64,000 nucleotides of DNA from Clostridia bacterium (GTDB lineage: Bacteria; Bacillota; Clostridia; Oscillospirales; CAG-272): NCBI GenBank assembly GCA_017410065.1, contig JAFQRL010000041.1, positions 1 through 64,000 on the forward strand, given 5' to 3'. Positions within the stretch are counted from its first letter, which is position 1; each line of letters begins with the position of its first letter. The notes beneath the pieces are model-generated. The model did not search any database. It was not told the DNA's origin and worked only from the letters and a program-made list of their open reading frames with translations. Of the stretch, positions 1 through 7,381 are shown in pieces. The translations under genes were made by a program, and so were the position numbers.

Positions 1-139
1 AAAAACTGACCAAGCGAGGCTTAGTCAGTCTTTCCGATTACTACCTAAAGGTAGCACATATTTAATTTGAATTGAACCGCCGTATGCCGAACGGCACGTA
101 CGGTGGTGTGAGAGGTGGATTAGTTTCTACCTACTCGAT
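1..139 (+). mobile_element. Group II intron, 3' end only
   Basis: The left edge is the tail of a group II self-splicing retroelement. Positions 74-107 fold as domain V: a long helix closed by GAAC, with the two-base bulge after the distal stem, and a CGC-type catalytic triad containing the expected G-U pair. Positions 109-136 fold as domain VI, in which A133 is bulged between a 7-bp helix (112-118 with 125-131) and a GAG/CTC base, the expected branch-point geometry about seven bases from the 3' end. The intron should end at about 139/140 after CGAT. A CGC triad is typical of class C introns but is not proof of class. The rest of the intron lies outside the window. Confidence 0.85.
3..65 (+). 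CDS. Group II intron maturase/reverse transcriptase, C-terminal tail (partial)
   Basis: The reading frame from position 3 gives 20 residues, including TKRGLVSLSDYY, and ends at TAA 63-65, nine bases before domain V. Group II intron-encoded reverse transcriptases commonly end with a similar motif (an RG-x-x-S-x-x-DYY type sequence) just upstream of domain V, and the placement is exactly as expected. The catalytic domains lie to the left of the window. Bases 6-28 in the same stretch also form an imperfect hairpin. Confidence 0.6.
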   Translation, partial: KLTKRGLVSLSDYYLKVAHI

Positions 140-232
140 TAAAATAAACAAAATTTGTAAATAAATAAAAAACGCAAAATTAAAAACAAAATATTAAGCA
201 GAAATTGAAAGTTTCTTACCAAAATTGATGAA

Positions 233-1069
233 TCATTCGCAGAGGACCTCCGCCTTTATGCAGATCATCTCGCCGCTTTTTGGGTGCGGAAGATCTATCT
301 CCACGCATCTTAAATAAAAATCATCACCGTCAACACCGTAAAGAAAATCTCCAACCAAGGGGTGCCCGATATGAGCCATATGCACTCTGATCTGGTGCGT
401 CCTTCCTGTGTGAAGTCTTATGCGGAGCTTGGCTCTGCCGCCCTCTGTGCTGATGGTTTTATATTCGGTCACAGCTCTTTTTCCATCCTCGTGGACTATC
501 CTTTTGATAGAGCCCTCGCTCTCCCTCATTATAGGCGCATCGATTACGCCCTCGGTGGGGCTCGGAATACCCTCAACAATACATTCGTAATATTTGCGAA
601 ACTCTCCGCGCTTCATACTTTCCGAGAGTGCTCCCGCGCTCATCTGATCCTTTGCAATTATCACAAGCCCCGAGGTGTCTCTGTCCAGCCTGTTCACCGA
701 CCTGAACACAAAATCTCCCCCGAAATAACCCATCACCGCATTTGCAAGAGTTGGGAGGCTATTGCCCTTGGATGGGTGAGTCGGCATATTCCGCGGCTTG
801 TCGACCGCAAGAAAATATTCGTCCTCGTATGCTATCCGCAAGGGAATATCCATTGGCGGTATACCCTCGCTTCGCTCCTTGGGTGCCGTGATCTTCAGCA
901 CGTCGCCCTCCTTCAGTATGGCTCGCACCGTCACCTCTGCTCCGTTCAGCATTATTCCGCCGTATTTGATTTTTTTGAGAAGCGTCACCGATATACCGCC
1001 GCGAAGCAAAAAGTCCTTAACGCTTCTGCCCACGTCATCAGCTCCGATATTGAATAATAGTTCTTTCAT
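233..1069 (-). CDS. RluA-family 23S rRNA pseudouridine synthase
   Basis: A cytoplasmic enzyme that converts uridine to pseudouridine in rRNA (RluA/RluC/RluD family). The N-terminal part (about residues 5-60) looks like an S4 RNA-binding domain. The catalytic domain carries the family signature VNRLDRDTSGLVI, whose Asp is the nucleophile, and the RLHTGRTHQIRVH motif. The start at 1069 (MKELLF...) is preferred over an in-frame upstream start because S4-domain proteins of this family begin there. Length, 278 residues, is normal. The exact uridine target cannot be told from sequence. It is convergent with the intron remnant and stands alone. Confidence 0.9.
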   Translation of the reverse strand: MKELLFNIGADDVGRSVKDFLLRGGISVTLLKKIKYGGIMLNGAEVTVRAILKEGDVLKITAPKERSEGIPPMDIPLRIAYEDEYFLAVDKPRNMPTHPSKGNSLPTLANAVMGYFGGDFVFRSVNRLDRDTSGLVIIAKDQMSAGALSESMKRGEFRKYYECIVEGIPSPTEGVIDAPIMRESEGSIKRIVHEDGKRAVTEYKTISTEGGRAKLRIRLHTGRTHQIRVHMAHIGHPLVGDFLYGVDGDDFYLRCVEIDLPHPKSGEMICIKAEVLCE

Positions 1070-1092
1070 AAACAAAATTATACAATACGCGA

Positions 1093-1173
1093 GGTGATTT
1101 GTCAACCCTTCATCGGGAAAGGCGATTTGTCAACCCTTCATCGGGCAAGGTGATTTGTCAACCCTTCGGGCAT
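1093..1173. repeat. Three tandem copies of a 28-bp repeat
   Basis: The core GATTTGTCAACCCTTCATCG recurs with 28-bp spacing starting at 1093, 1121 and 1149; the third copy lacks a few bases at its end. It sits between the divergent pseudouridine synthase and topoisomerase genes. It has no spacers, so it is not a CRISPR array. Function unknown. Confidence 0.9.
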
Positions 1174-1243
1174 CGCAGAGGTGCAAAAGAAAAAATTACC
1201 CTCGCCCAAAGTGCAAAAATAGCAAATGATATGTAATCCGAAC

Positions 1244-1272
1244 TTGACATTTTAAATATTTTATGTTAAAAT
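1244..1272 (+). promoter_or_regulatory. Sigma-A promoter for the topoisomerase gene
   Basis: TTGACA at 1244-1249, 17-bp spacer, TAAAAT at 1267-1272, with an extended -10 TG at 1264-1265. Transcription would start near 1279, leaving a 26-base leader that holds GGAGGGG at 1294-1300. Confidence 0.85.
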
Positions 1273-1304
1273 ATAATTTGTAATAAAATTTATGGAGGGG
1301 TATT

Positions 1305-3302
1305 GTGGCAACACGTGCAGCTACCAAAAGCAGCTACGGTGAGCAGAGCATCAAAAGCCTTAAGGGCGCGGACAGAGTCAGAAAAAGACCTGCCGTTATC
1401 TTCGGCTCGGATGATCTTGTCGGCTGTCAGCATTCCTTCATCGAGATACTTGCCAATTCTGTTGACGAGGCTCGTGAGGGCTACGGTGATAAAATAATCG
1501 TTAAAAAATATAAGGATCTTTCTATCGAGGTCGAGGACTTCGGGCGAGGTGTTCCTCTCGGATATAACGAGAAGGAAAAACGCTGGAACTGGGAGCTCGT
1601 TTTCTGCGAGCTTTATGCAGGCGGTAAATACGATAATAATAACGGTAACGCGGCATACGAGTTCTCGCTGGGTCTTAACGGCCTCGGCGCAACCGCAACT
1701 CAGTATTCATCCGAATATATGACGGTCGCATCCTATAACGGCAAGACCGAGTCCACCATCGGCTTCAAGGCGGGCAAGCCTGTCACAGAGCTGTCGGTTC
1801 TGCCCATAACGCAGGGAATGAAGCGTCGCGGCACGGTCATCAAGTGGCGTCCCGACCTTAAGGTCTTCAAGCAGATAGATATTCCCGTCACCTTCCTTGA
1901 GGAGACTCTCCGCCGTCAGGCGTTCGTCAATGCGGGAATAAAATTCATACTTGAGGTAGAGGGCGAGAAGGGCAAATTCACCCGCACCGAGTTCTACTAC
2001 GAGCACGGTGTCTCCGACTATATGAAGGAGATCACCGAGGGCATCTCCCTCACTCAGCCTGTGCTCTGGAGTATGGAGACCAAGGGTAAAGACAGGGAAG
2101 ACCTTCCCGAATATAAGGTAAAGGCCGAGATAGCCTTCTGCTTTGCAAAGTCGGGCCTCACCGAGTATTATCACAACGCCTCCTTCCTTGAGTACGGCGG
2201 CGCGCCCGATAAGGCGGTCAAGGCGGCGTTTGCCTTTGCTCTTGATAAGTATATCAAGGCGCAGAATAAATACACGAAAAACGAGTCAAAAATATCCTTT
2301 GCGGATATTGGAGATAATCTTTCCGTCATAGTCAACTCCGCATCGACCCAGACCTCCTATGAAAACCAAACGAAAAAGGCTATAACCAACTCCTTTATTC
2401 AGAAGTCTCTCACCGATTTCCTCAAAACAAATCTTGAGATATACTTCACAGAGAATAAGAGCGAAGCAAGCCTCATCGTTGCCACTGTGCTTGAAAATAA
2501 GCGCGCAAGAGAGGCGGCCGAAAAGACCAAAATAGATATTAAGAAAAAGCTCTCGGGCACTATCGACGTCTCCTCCAGGGTAGAGAAGTTCGTGCCCTGC
2601 GGCTCAAACGACCCCAAGCTCCGCGAGGTCTATATAGTTGAGGGAGATTCGGCAATGTCAAGCTGTAAGCTCGGCAGAAACGCCGACTTCCAGGCAATAA
2701 TGCCTGTCAGAGGTAAAACTCTTAACTGTATGAAGAGCTCCGAGGAAAAGATCTTCGCAAGCGATATCATCGTGGATCTTCTCAGGGTCATCGGCTGCGG
2801 CGTTGAGATAAAGTCAAGCAAAAATAAGGATATCGACCTCTTTGAGCCCGAAAAGCTCAAATGGAATAAGATCATTATCTGCACCGATGCAGACGAAGAC
2901 GGCTTCCAGATCAGAACGCTTCTTCTCACCCTGTTCTATAAGCTTCTTCCAAGCCTTATCGAAATGGGCAAGATCTATATTGCGGAGTCGCCCCTCTTTG
3001 AGATCACCTCGGGCGGCGAGACCTATTTTGCTTATAACGAGCAGGAAAAAGCGGAGATCATCTCCAAGCTCGGCAATAAAAAGTACACCATCCAGCGCTC
3101 AAAGGGACTTGGCGAAAACGAGCCCGATATGATGTGGCGCACCACCATGTGCCCCCAGACCCGCCGTCTTATCGCCGTCACCCCTGCGGATGCCGAGCAG
3201 ACCGCAAAAATGTTCGACGTTCTCCTCGGTGACGCTCTTCCCGAAAGAAAGCGCTTTATCACCGAGTTCGGCCATCTTTATATTAAGGACGCAGATATAT
3301 GA
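1305..3302 (+). CDS. Type IIA DNA topoisomerase subunit B (GyrB/ParE-like, divergent)
   Basis: ATPase subunit of a gyrase or topoisomerase IV. The GHKL ATPase fold shows N51 in NSVDEA, DFGRGVP near residue 79 and GLNGLGA. The TOPRIM domain has EGDSA near residue 446 and DADEDG near 528; the usual form is DADVDG. SKGLGENEPD near the C-terminus replaces the usual YKGLGEMNPE. It has 665 residues, close to the normal 640. The GTG start at 1305 follows GGAGGGG with correct spacing. The sequence is clearly off the main GyrB consensus and resembles the second, ParE-like copy found in many Clostridia. The partner A subunit normally follows directly; here gpmI follows instead, so the A subunit must lie elsewhere. 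Gyrase versus topo IV cannot be decided. Confidence 0.85.
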   Translation: MATRAATKSSYGEQSIKSLKGADRVRKRPAVIFGSDDLVGCQHSFIEILANSVDEAREGYGDKIIVKKYKDLSIEVEDFGRGVPLGYNEKEKRWNWELVFCELYAGGKYDNNNGNAAYEFSLGLNGLGATATQYSSEYMTVASYNGKTESTIGFKAGKPVTELSVLPITQGMKRRGTVIKWRPDLKVFKQIDIPVTFLEETLRRQAFVNAGIKFILEVEGEKGKFTRTEFYYEHGVSDYMKEITEGISLTQPVLWSMETKGKDREDLPEYKVKAEIAFCFAKSGLTEYYHNASFLEYGGAPDKAVKAAFAFALDKYIKAQNKYTKNESKISFADIGDNLSVIVNSASTQTSYENQTKKAITNSFIQKSLTDFLKTNLEIYFTENKSEASLIVATVLENKRAREAAEKTKIDIKKKLSGTIDVSSRVEKFVPCGSNDPKLREVYIVEGDSAMSSCKLGRNADFQAIMPVRGKTLNCMKSSEEKIFASDIIVDLLRVIGCGVEIKSSKNKDIDLFEPEKLKWNKIIICTDADEDGFQIRTLLLTLFYKLLPSLIEMGKIYIAESPLFEITSGGETYFAYNEQEKAEIISKLGNKKYTIQRSKGLGENEPDMMWRTTMCPQTRRLIAVTPADAEQTAKMFDVLLGDALPERKRFITEFGHLYIKDADI

Positions 3303-3398
3303 TATTAAATATCTCCCTTATTTTGGGAGATTCTTGCACCGAAGCTCGGTCGCATAAATTTAAAGCAAATAAAACCAAACACCAAGAAAGGCACTAAT

Positions 3399-5057
3399 AT
3401 GGCACAGCTCAAAAAATCAGAAAAATTTGCAGGCGTGAAGGGTCCCCTTCTCACAATAGTTATGGACGGAGTTGGTATTGCACCCGATAACGGCGCAAAC
3501 GCAGTTGCCGCGGCACATACCCCCACCCTTGATATGCTTATGAAAAATTATCCCACCCTCGCCATCAAGGCTCACGGCACAGCCGTCGGTCTCCCGGGTG
3601 ACGACGATATGGGTAACTCCGAGGTAGGTCACAACGCCCTCGGCTCGGGTCAGGTATTCGCTCAGGGCGCAAAGCTTGTTTCCCAGTCTATTGAAACAGG
3701 CAAGATATTCACCTCCGAGACCTGGAGGACTCTCATCGCAGGCGTTAAGAGCAATTCCTCCACCCTTCATTTTCTCGGTCTTTTCTCGGACGGTAACGTT
3801 CACTCTCATATAGACCACCTGAAGGCACTTATCTCCAAGGCGAAGGAGGAGGGTGTTTGCCGTGTTCGCGTCCACATCCTTCTTGACGGCCGTGACGTTG
3901 GCGAAACAAGCGCGCTTGATTACGTTCTCCCCTTCGAGGATTATCTCGCATCCCTTCGCTCGGCTGATTTCGATATCGCTATTGCATCGGGCGGCGGCAG
4001 AATGCAGATCACAATGGATAGATACGAAGCAAACTGGGGTATGGTCGAGCTCGGCTGGAAGACCCACGTTCTCGGAGAGGGAAGGCAGTTTGAATCCGCA
4101 GAGGCGGCTATAAACGCATACAGAGCCGAATATAAGGTGATAGACCAGGATCTTCCTCCCTTCGTTATCGCAAAGGACGGCAAGCCCGTTGGCACGGTTG
4201 AGGACGGCGACAGCGTTATCTTCTTCAACTTCCGCGGCGACCGCTCCATTGAGATCTCCAAGGCGTTTGAGGCGGGCGAGGACTTCGCTATGTTCGATCG
4301 CAAGAGATCTCCCAAGGTGCTCTATGCAGGTATGCTTGAATACGACGGCGACCTTCATATCCCCTCAAGATATCTCGTATCTCCTCCCGAGATCACAAAC
4401 ACTATGACCGAATATCTTGTCAGCGCGGGCATTCCCGAGCTTGCTATCTCCGAAACACAGAAGTACGGCCACGTAACCTATTTCTGGAACGGCAATAAGT
4501 CGGGTAAGTTCTCCGAGGAGCTTGAGACCTATATTGAGATCCCCTCCGACGTCGTGCCCTTCGAGCAGAGACCCTGGATGAAGTGCGCCGAGATCACCGA
4601 TAAGCTTATCGAGTGCCTGAGATCGGGCGAATATAAGTACCTCAGAGTTAATTTCCCCAACGGAGATATGGTCGGTCACACAGGCTCCTTCCTCGCAACA
4701 GAGTGCTCTATGGAGGCTCTTGACCTTCAGCTCGCAAGACTTCTCAAGGTAGTTGACGAGCTTGGTGGCGTCGCTCTCATCACCGCAGACCACGGAAACG
4801 CAGATGAAATGTATGAGATCGATAAGAAGACCAAGGCACCCAAAGCAGGCAAGGACGGCTCCTTCAAGGCAAAGACCAGCCACACCTTAAATCCCGTCCC
4901 CTTCATCATCTACGATAACTTCACAAGCGGCGAATATTCCGTGAAGCTGGGCAGAGAAGACTTCGGTCTTTCAAGCGTTGCGGCAACCACCGTAAACCTC
5001 CTCGGCTTCGAGGCTCCCGATATCTGGGACGAGTCTATGGTGGAGCTTGGAAAATAA
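3399..5057 (+). CDS. gpmI: 2,3-bisphosphoglycerate-independent phosphoglycerate mutase
   Basis: Glycolytic and gluconeogenic enzyme interconverting 3- and 2-phosphoglycerate through a phosphoserine intermediate. Alkaline-phosphatase-superfamily metal site begins at D23 in MDGVGI; the phosphorylated serine is in MGNSEVGHNALGSG near residue 74; the inserted phosphotransferase domain carries LDGRDVGETS and RMQITMDRYEANW; the second metal site is in ITADHGNADEM. At 552 residues it is slightly longer than the usual 510. The ATG at 3399 follows an AGAAAGG ribosome site. It lies 96 bases after the topoisomerase gene and may be co-transcribed or have its own promoter. Confidence 0.95.
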   Translation: MAQLKKSEKFAGVKGPLLTIVMDGVGIAPDNGANAVAAAHTPTLDMLMKNYPTLAIKAHGTAVGLPGDDDMGNSEVGHNALGSGQVFAQGAKLVSQSIETGKIFTSETWRTLIAGVKSNSSTLHFLGLFSDGNVHSHIDHLKALISKAKEEGVCRVRVHILLDGRDVGETSALDYVLPFEDYLASLRSADFDIAIASGGGRMQITMDRYEANWGMVELGWKTHVLGEGRQFESAEAAINAYRAEYKVIDQDLPPFVIAKDGKPVGTVEDGDSVIFFNFRGDRSIEISKAFEAGEDFAMFDRKRSPKVLYAGMLEYDGDLHIPSRYLVSPPEITNTMTEYLVSAGIPELAISETQKYGHVTYFWNGNKSGKFSEELETYIEIPSDVVPFEQRPWMKCAEITDKLIECLRSGEYKYLRVNFPNGDMVGHTGSFLATECSMEALDLQLARLLKVVDELGGVALITADHGNADEMYEIDKKTKAPKAGKDGSFKAKTSHTLNPVPFIIYDNFTSGEYSVKLGREDFGLSSVAATTVNLLGFEAPDIWDESMVELGK

Positions 5058-5190
5058 TAAAATTCCCCTTTTTATGACTTTTTGGTAGTTTTGTTAGTTT
5101 TTATCAATAATTGTAGATAATTATTTTCATTTTTTGTAAAAATAAATATAATATATACTATTTGTTCATACTATGGAAACATTTATCTGC

Positions 5191-5269
5191 TATAATAACC
5201 GACGCTTTATAAAGCGAACCGCAGAGCGGAGAAGTTAATATAATATATATTAACGGCTCTCGGGGGAGC
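5191..5269 (+). promoter_or_regulatory. Extended -10 promoter and leader of four consecutive hairpins
   Basis: TGCTATAAT at 5188-5196 is an extended -10 with no good -35. It is followed by four short hairpins: CGCTTTATAAAGCG (5203-5216), CCGC/GCGG (5219-5229), a perfect 9-bp stem 5234-5242 with 5246-5254, and GCTC/GAGC (5256-5269). The GGAGG for the next gene is at 5292. The hairpins fit no riboswitch class that I recognise. Confidence 0.55.
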
Positions 5270-5301
5270 TTTGAACGATTGATAAATGGGCGGAGGAAAT
5301 T

Positions 5302-5646
5302 ATGGTTTTCGAAAATCTCGAGGTCAAGCATAAGAAGTTTGGTGTCGGCACCGTCATTGCCTATAACGGCAAGTATATGACCGTTAAATTTGAGAGTGCG
5401 GAAAAGGTATTCGTTTATCCCGACGCATTTGAAAAATATCTCACTCTTGGAGACGGCACAGTCAGCGAGGAGATAGCGGAAGATATCAAGGCTTCAAATA
5501 TTGCAAAGCAAACGATAATAGATAAGAAGAATGCGGAGAACATCCACTCAATGCTTAAGGGCATTGTAATTCCGGGTAAGGAAAATACAGGTCACGAGGG
5601 CGAGGAGGAGGAAGGAAAGAACTCCGAGCAGGAAGAGCTTATCTGA
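5302..5646 (+). CDS. Small acidic protein with a DUF3553/UvrD-tail-like domain
   Basis: 114 residues. The first 50 (HKKFGVGTV, then a strand ending MTVKFES and a short helix with FVYPDAFEKYL) resemble the small beta-barrel found at the C-terminus of UvrD/PcrA helicases, which is also found alone and is thought to contact RNA polymerase or other proteins. The rest is helical and ends in a very acidic tail (EGEEEEGKNSEQEE). Ribosome site GGAGG at 5292. It is a monocistronic gene between an extended -10 promoter and a terminator. The exact role is unknown and the domain match is by eye. Confidence 0.6.
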   Translation: MVFENLEVKHKKFGVGTVIAYNGKYMTVKFESAEKVFVYPDAFEKYLTLGDGTVSEEIAEDIKASNIAKQTIIDKKNAENIHSMLKGIVIPGKENTGHEGEEEEGKNSEQEELI

Positions 5647-5650
5647 TACG

Positions 5651-5688
5651 AGACCGACACCGTGTTTTCACCGTGTCGGTCTTGCTTT
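5651..5688 (+). terminator. Terminator hairpin
   Basis: Perfect 10-bp stem 5651-5660 with 5673-5682, followed by a weak T-tract (TTGCTTTAAT). Confidence 0.75.
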
Positions 5689-5754
5689 AATCTCGCGCTT
5701 TTTGGAAGGTCCTTGCCGCCCGAGGTGCGGAAAAACTTTTGAAAGGAGAAGGAA

Positions 5755-7197
5755 ATGATAGCCAAGGGTTATATATTCAGCCTTTTATATGCTGTGCTTT
5801 GCGTGCTTTCGGGCACTTTGGCTCATAAGCTCGGTATGCCTCGCCGCTATTCGAGAAAGCTTGTGCATATAGCTGTCGGCGCGGAATGGCTTATACTGTA
5901 TCACTATATGGGCGTCAGCGTTCATTTCCTTGCGGTCTGCCTTATTTGCACCGTCGGCCTCCTTCTTGATTATATCTTCCACGTGATGCCCGCTATGGCA
6001 TCGGACGAGGAGAACGCACCGGGCACCGTGTATTACGGCGTTGCAATGTCTATCCTCGCCATCGCCTCTCTCATCGAGCCCGAGCTTATGATACCCTTTG
6101 GAATGGCGGTGTTCTGCACCTCCCTCGGCGACGGCGCGGCAGGCATCTTCGGCAGAATTAATAGATTTAACCCAAAGCTCCTCGGCAAAAAGACCGTTTT
6201 CGGCTTTGTATCAAATCTCCTCATCTCCTTTGGAGTCGTGTTCGCTATGTCGCGGATATTCAGCTTCCGTCTGTCGGTGATCTCCTGCATCATAATTGCG
6301 CTTCTTTCGGCGGTCGTGGAGCTCGTTTCAAGATTCGGTCTTGATAATATTCTCGTCACCCTTTCGGTAGCCGCAATGGCTTATATCCTTCACGCCTTTC
6401 CTTCCTTCGAGGAATATGCCCTGTTCTTTGCGCTTATTGCCGCCGTTGTTGGCGTTGTTTATGAGCACAGAGCATTAAGCAAATCGGGAATAGTGCTCGC
6501 TGTTGCCCTTGCGATAATATCAAATATTGCCCTTGGGAATATCGGCTTTGCGCTCTTGCTTATCTACTTTGCCGCATCCATTATCACGGACAAAGCAAAA
6601 AAACGCTCACAGCCAAACAGAGTATTCACACCCTACACCAAAAGAAAATCCAAAAGAAACGTTTTCCAGGTCGCCTCAAACGGTGCGCCTGCGGGTATCT
6701 CTGCGCTTCTGCTTATTATAACGGGTAATACGGCGTTTGCGGTTTGCTTCGTTGCCGCTCTTGCGGAGGCACTTGCAGACACAGCCGCCTCAGGTCTCGG
6801 AGCTCTCGCCAAAAAGACCTACGATCCCTTCCGCCGTCAGGTATGCGAGAAGGGACTAAGCGGCGGTATGTCCGTCCTCGGTACACTCTCATCCCTCGGC
6901 TTTGCTGCGGTATTCGTCACTATTGCCGCCCTTTTCGGCGCGGTAACACCCCTTGAAGCCGTGATCGCCTGCGCGGCGGCGTTTGTCGGAATGGTAGTGG
7001 ATAGCTTTATCGGCTCGGTGTTCCAGGCAAAATTCGTTTGCACAAGGTGCGGAAAAATGCTTGAAAAACCCACCTGCTGCAAAAAGCCCGCAAGGCTTGT
7101 GCGCGGCTTCGGCAAGATAAGAAACAGTACGGTAAATATTATTAGCAACGTTTTTTCCACCGTGCTCACTCTCGTTATCTGCCTTGCGATCGCATAA
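5755..7197 (+). CDS. Fusion of a phytol/dolichol-kinase-like domain with a DUF92 domain
   Basis: A 480-residue integral membrane protein with about a dozen hydrophobic segments. The N-terminal half (about 1-220) has RKLVHIAVG near residue 35 and GDGAAGIFGR...LGKKTVFG, the hallmarks of CTP-dependent lipid kinases of the dolichol kinase/VTE5/DGK1 group. The C-terminal half (about 295-480) has VFQVASNG, DTAASGLG, GGMSVLGT and a cysteine-rich end (CTRCGK...CCKK) typical of DUF92/TMEM19, the family of plant VTE6 phytyl-phosphate kinase. Together they could phosphorylate an isoprenoid alcohol twice to a diphosphate. That joint activity is inferred from family knowledge. Start ATG 5755 after AAAGGAGAAGG. 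Confidence 0.8.
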   Translation: MIAKGYIFSLLYAVLCVLSGTLAHKLGMPRRYSRKLVHIAVGAEWLILYHYMGVSVHFLAVCLICTVGLLLDYIFHVMPAMASDEENAPGTVYYGVAMSILAIASLIEPELMIPFGMAVFCTSLGDGAAGIFGRINRFNPKLLGKKTVFGFVSNLLISFGVVFAMSRIFSFRLSVISCIIIALLSAVVELVSRFGLDNILVTLSVAAMAYILHAFPSFEEYALFFALIAAVVGVVYEHRALSKSGIVLAVALAIISNIALGNIGFALLLIYFAASIITDKAKKRSQPNRVFTPYTKRKSKRNVFQVASNGAPAGISALLLIITGNTAFAVCFVAALAEALADTAASGLGALAKKTYDPFRRQVCEKGLSGGMSVLGTLSSLGFAAVFVTIAALFGAVTPLEAVIACAAAFVGMVVDSFIGSVFQAKFVCTRCGKMLEKPTCCKKPARLVRGFGKIRNSTVNIISNVFSTVLTLVICLAIA

Positions 7198-7274
7198 GGG
7201 CATAAAGCTTTTGCTTGAAAAATTTTTTCGCCCGCCCCTGTGGCGATAATATTTACCTTTATTAAATAAGTAAT

Positions 7275-7357
7275 AAAAAGAGAAAGAATAGCGGTTGTAT
7301 GCACCCACGGAAAATCCCGTGTGCTCGGTGCACGCCGATAATTCTTTCTCTTTTTTA
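7275..7357. terminator. Bidirectional terminator between convergent genes
   Basis: Perfect 15-bp stem 7275-7289 with 7341-7355, A-rich on the left and T-rich on the right, so it works on both strands. The 51-base loop contains further pairing (around 7301-7333), making it an unusually large terminator structure. Confidence 0.85.
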
Positions 7358-7381
7358 TTTTGTGGTTTTACTTTACGGCTA

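Noticed and set aside
362-1057. Long open frame on the plus strand across the pseudouridine synthase
   Set aside because: It lies antisense to a gene with clear family motifs, and its own protein has no family features.
1093-1173. CRISPR array
   Set aside because: Units are contiguous without spacers and there are only three.
3417-4358. 313-codon minus-strand frame inside gpmI
   Set aside because: Shadow of a gene with strong codon bias; the iPGM reading on the other strand is unmistakable.
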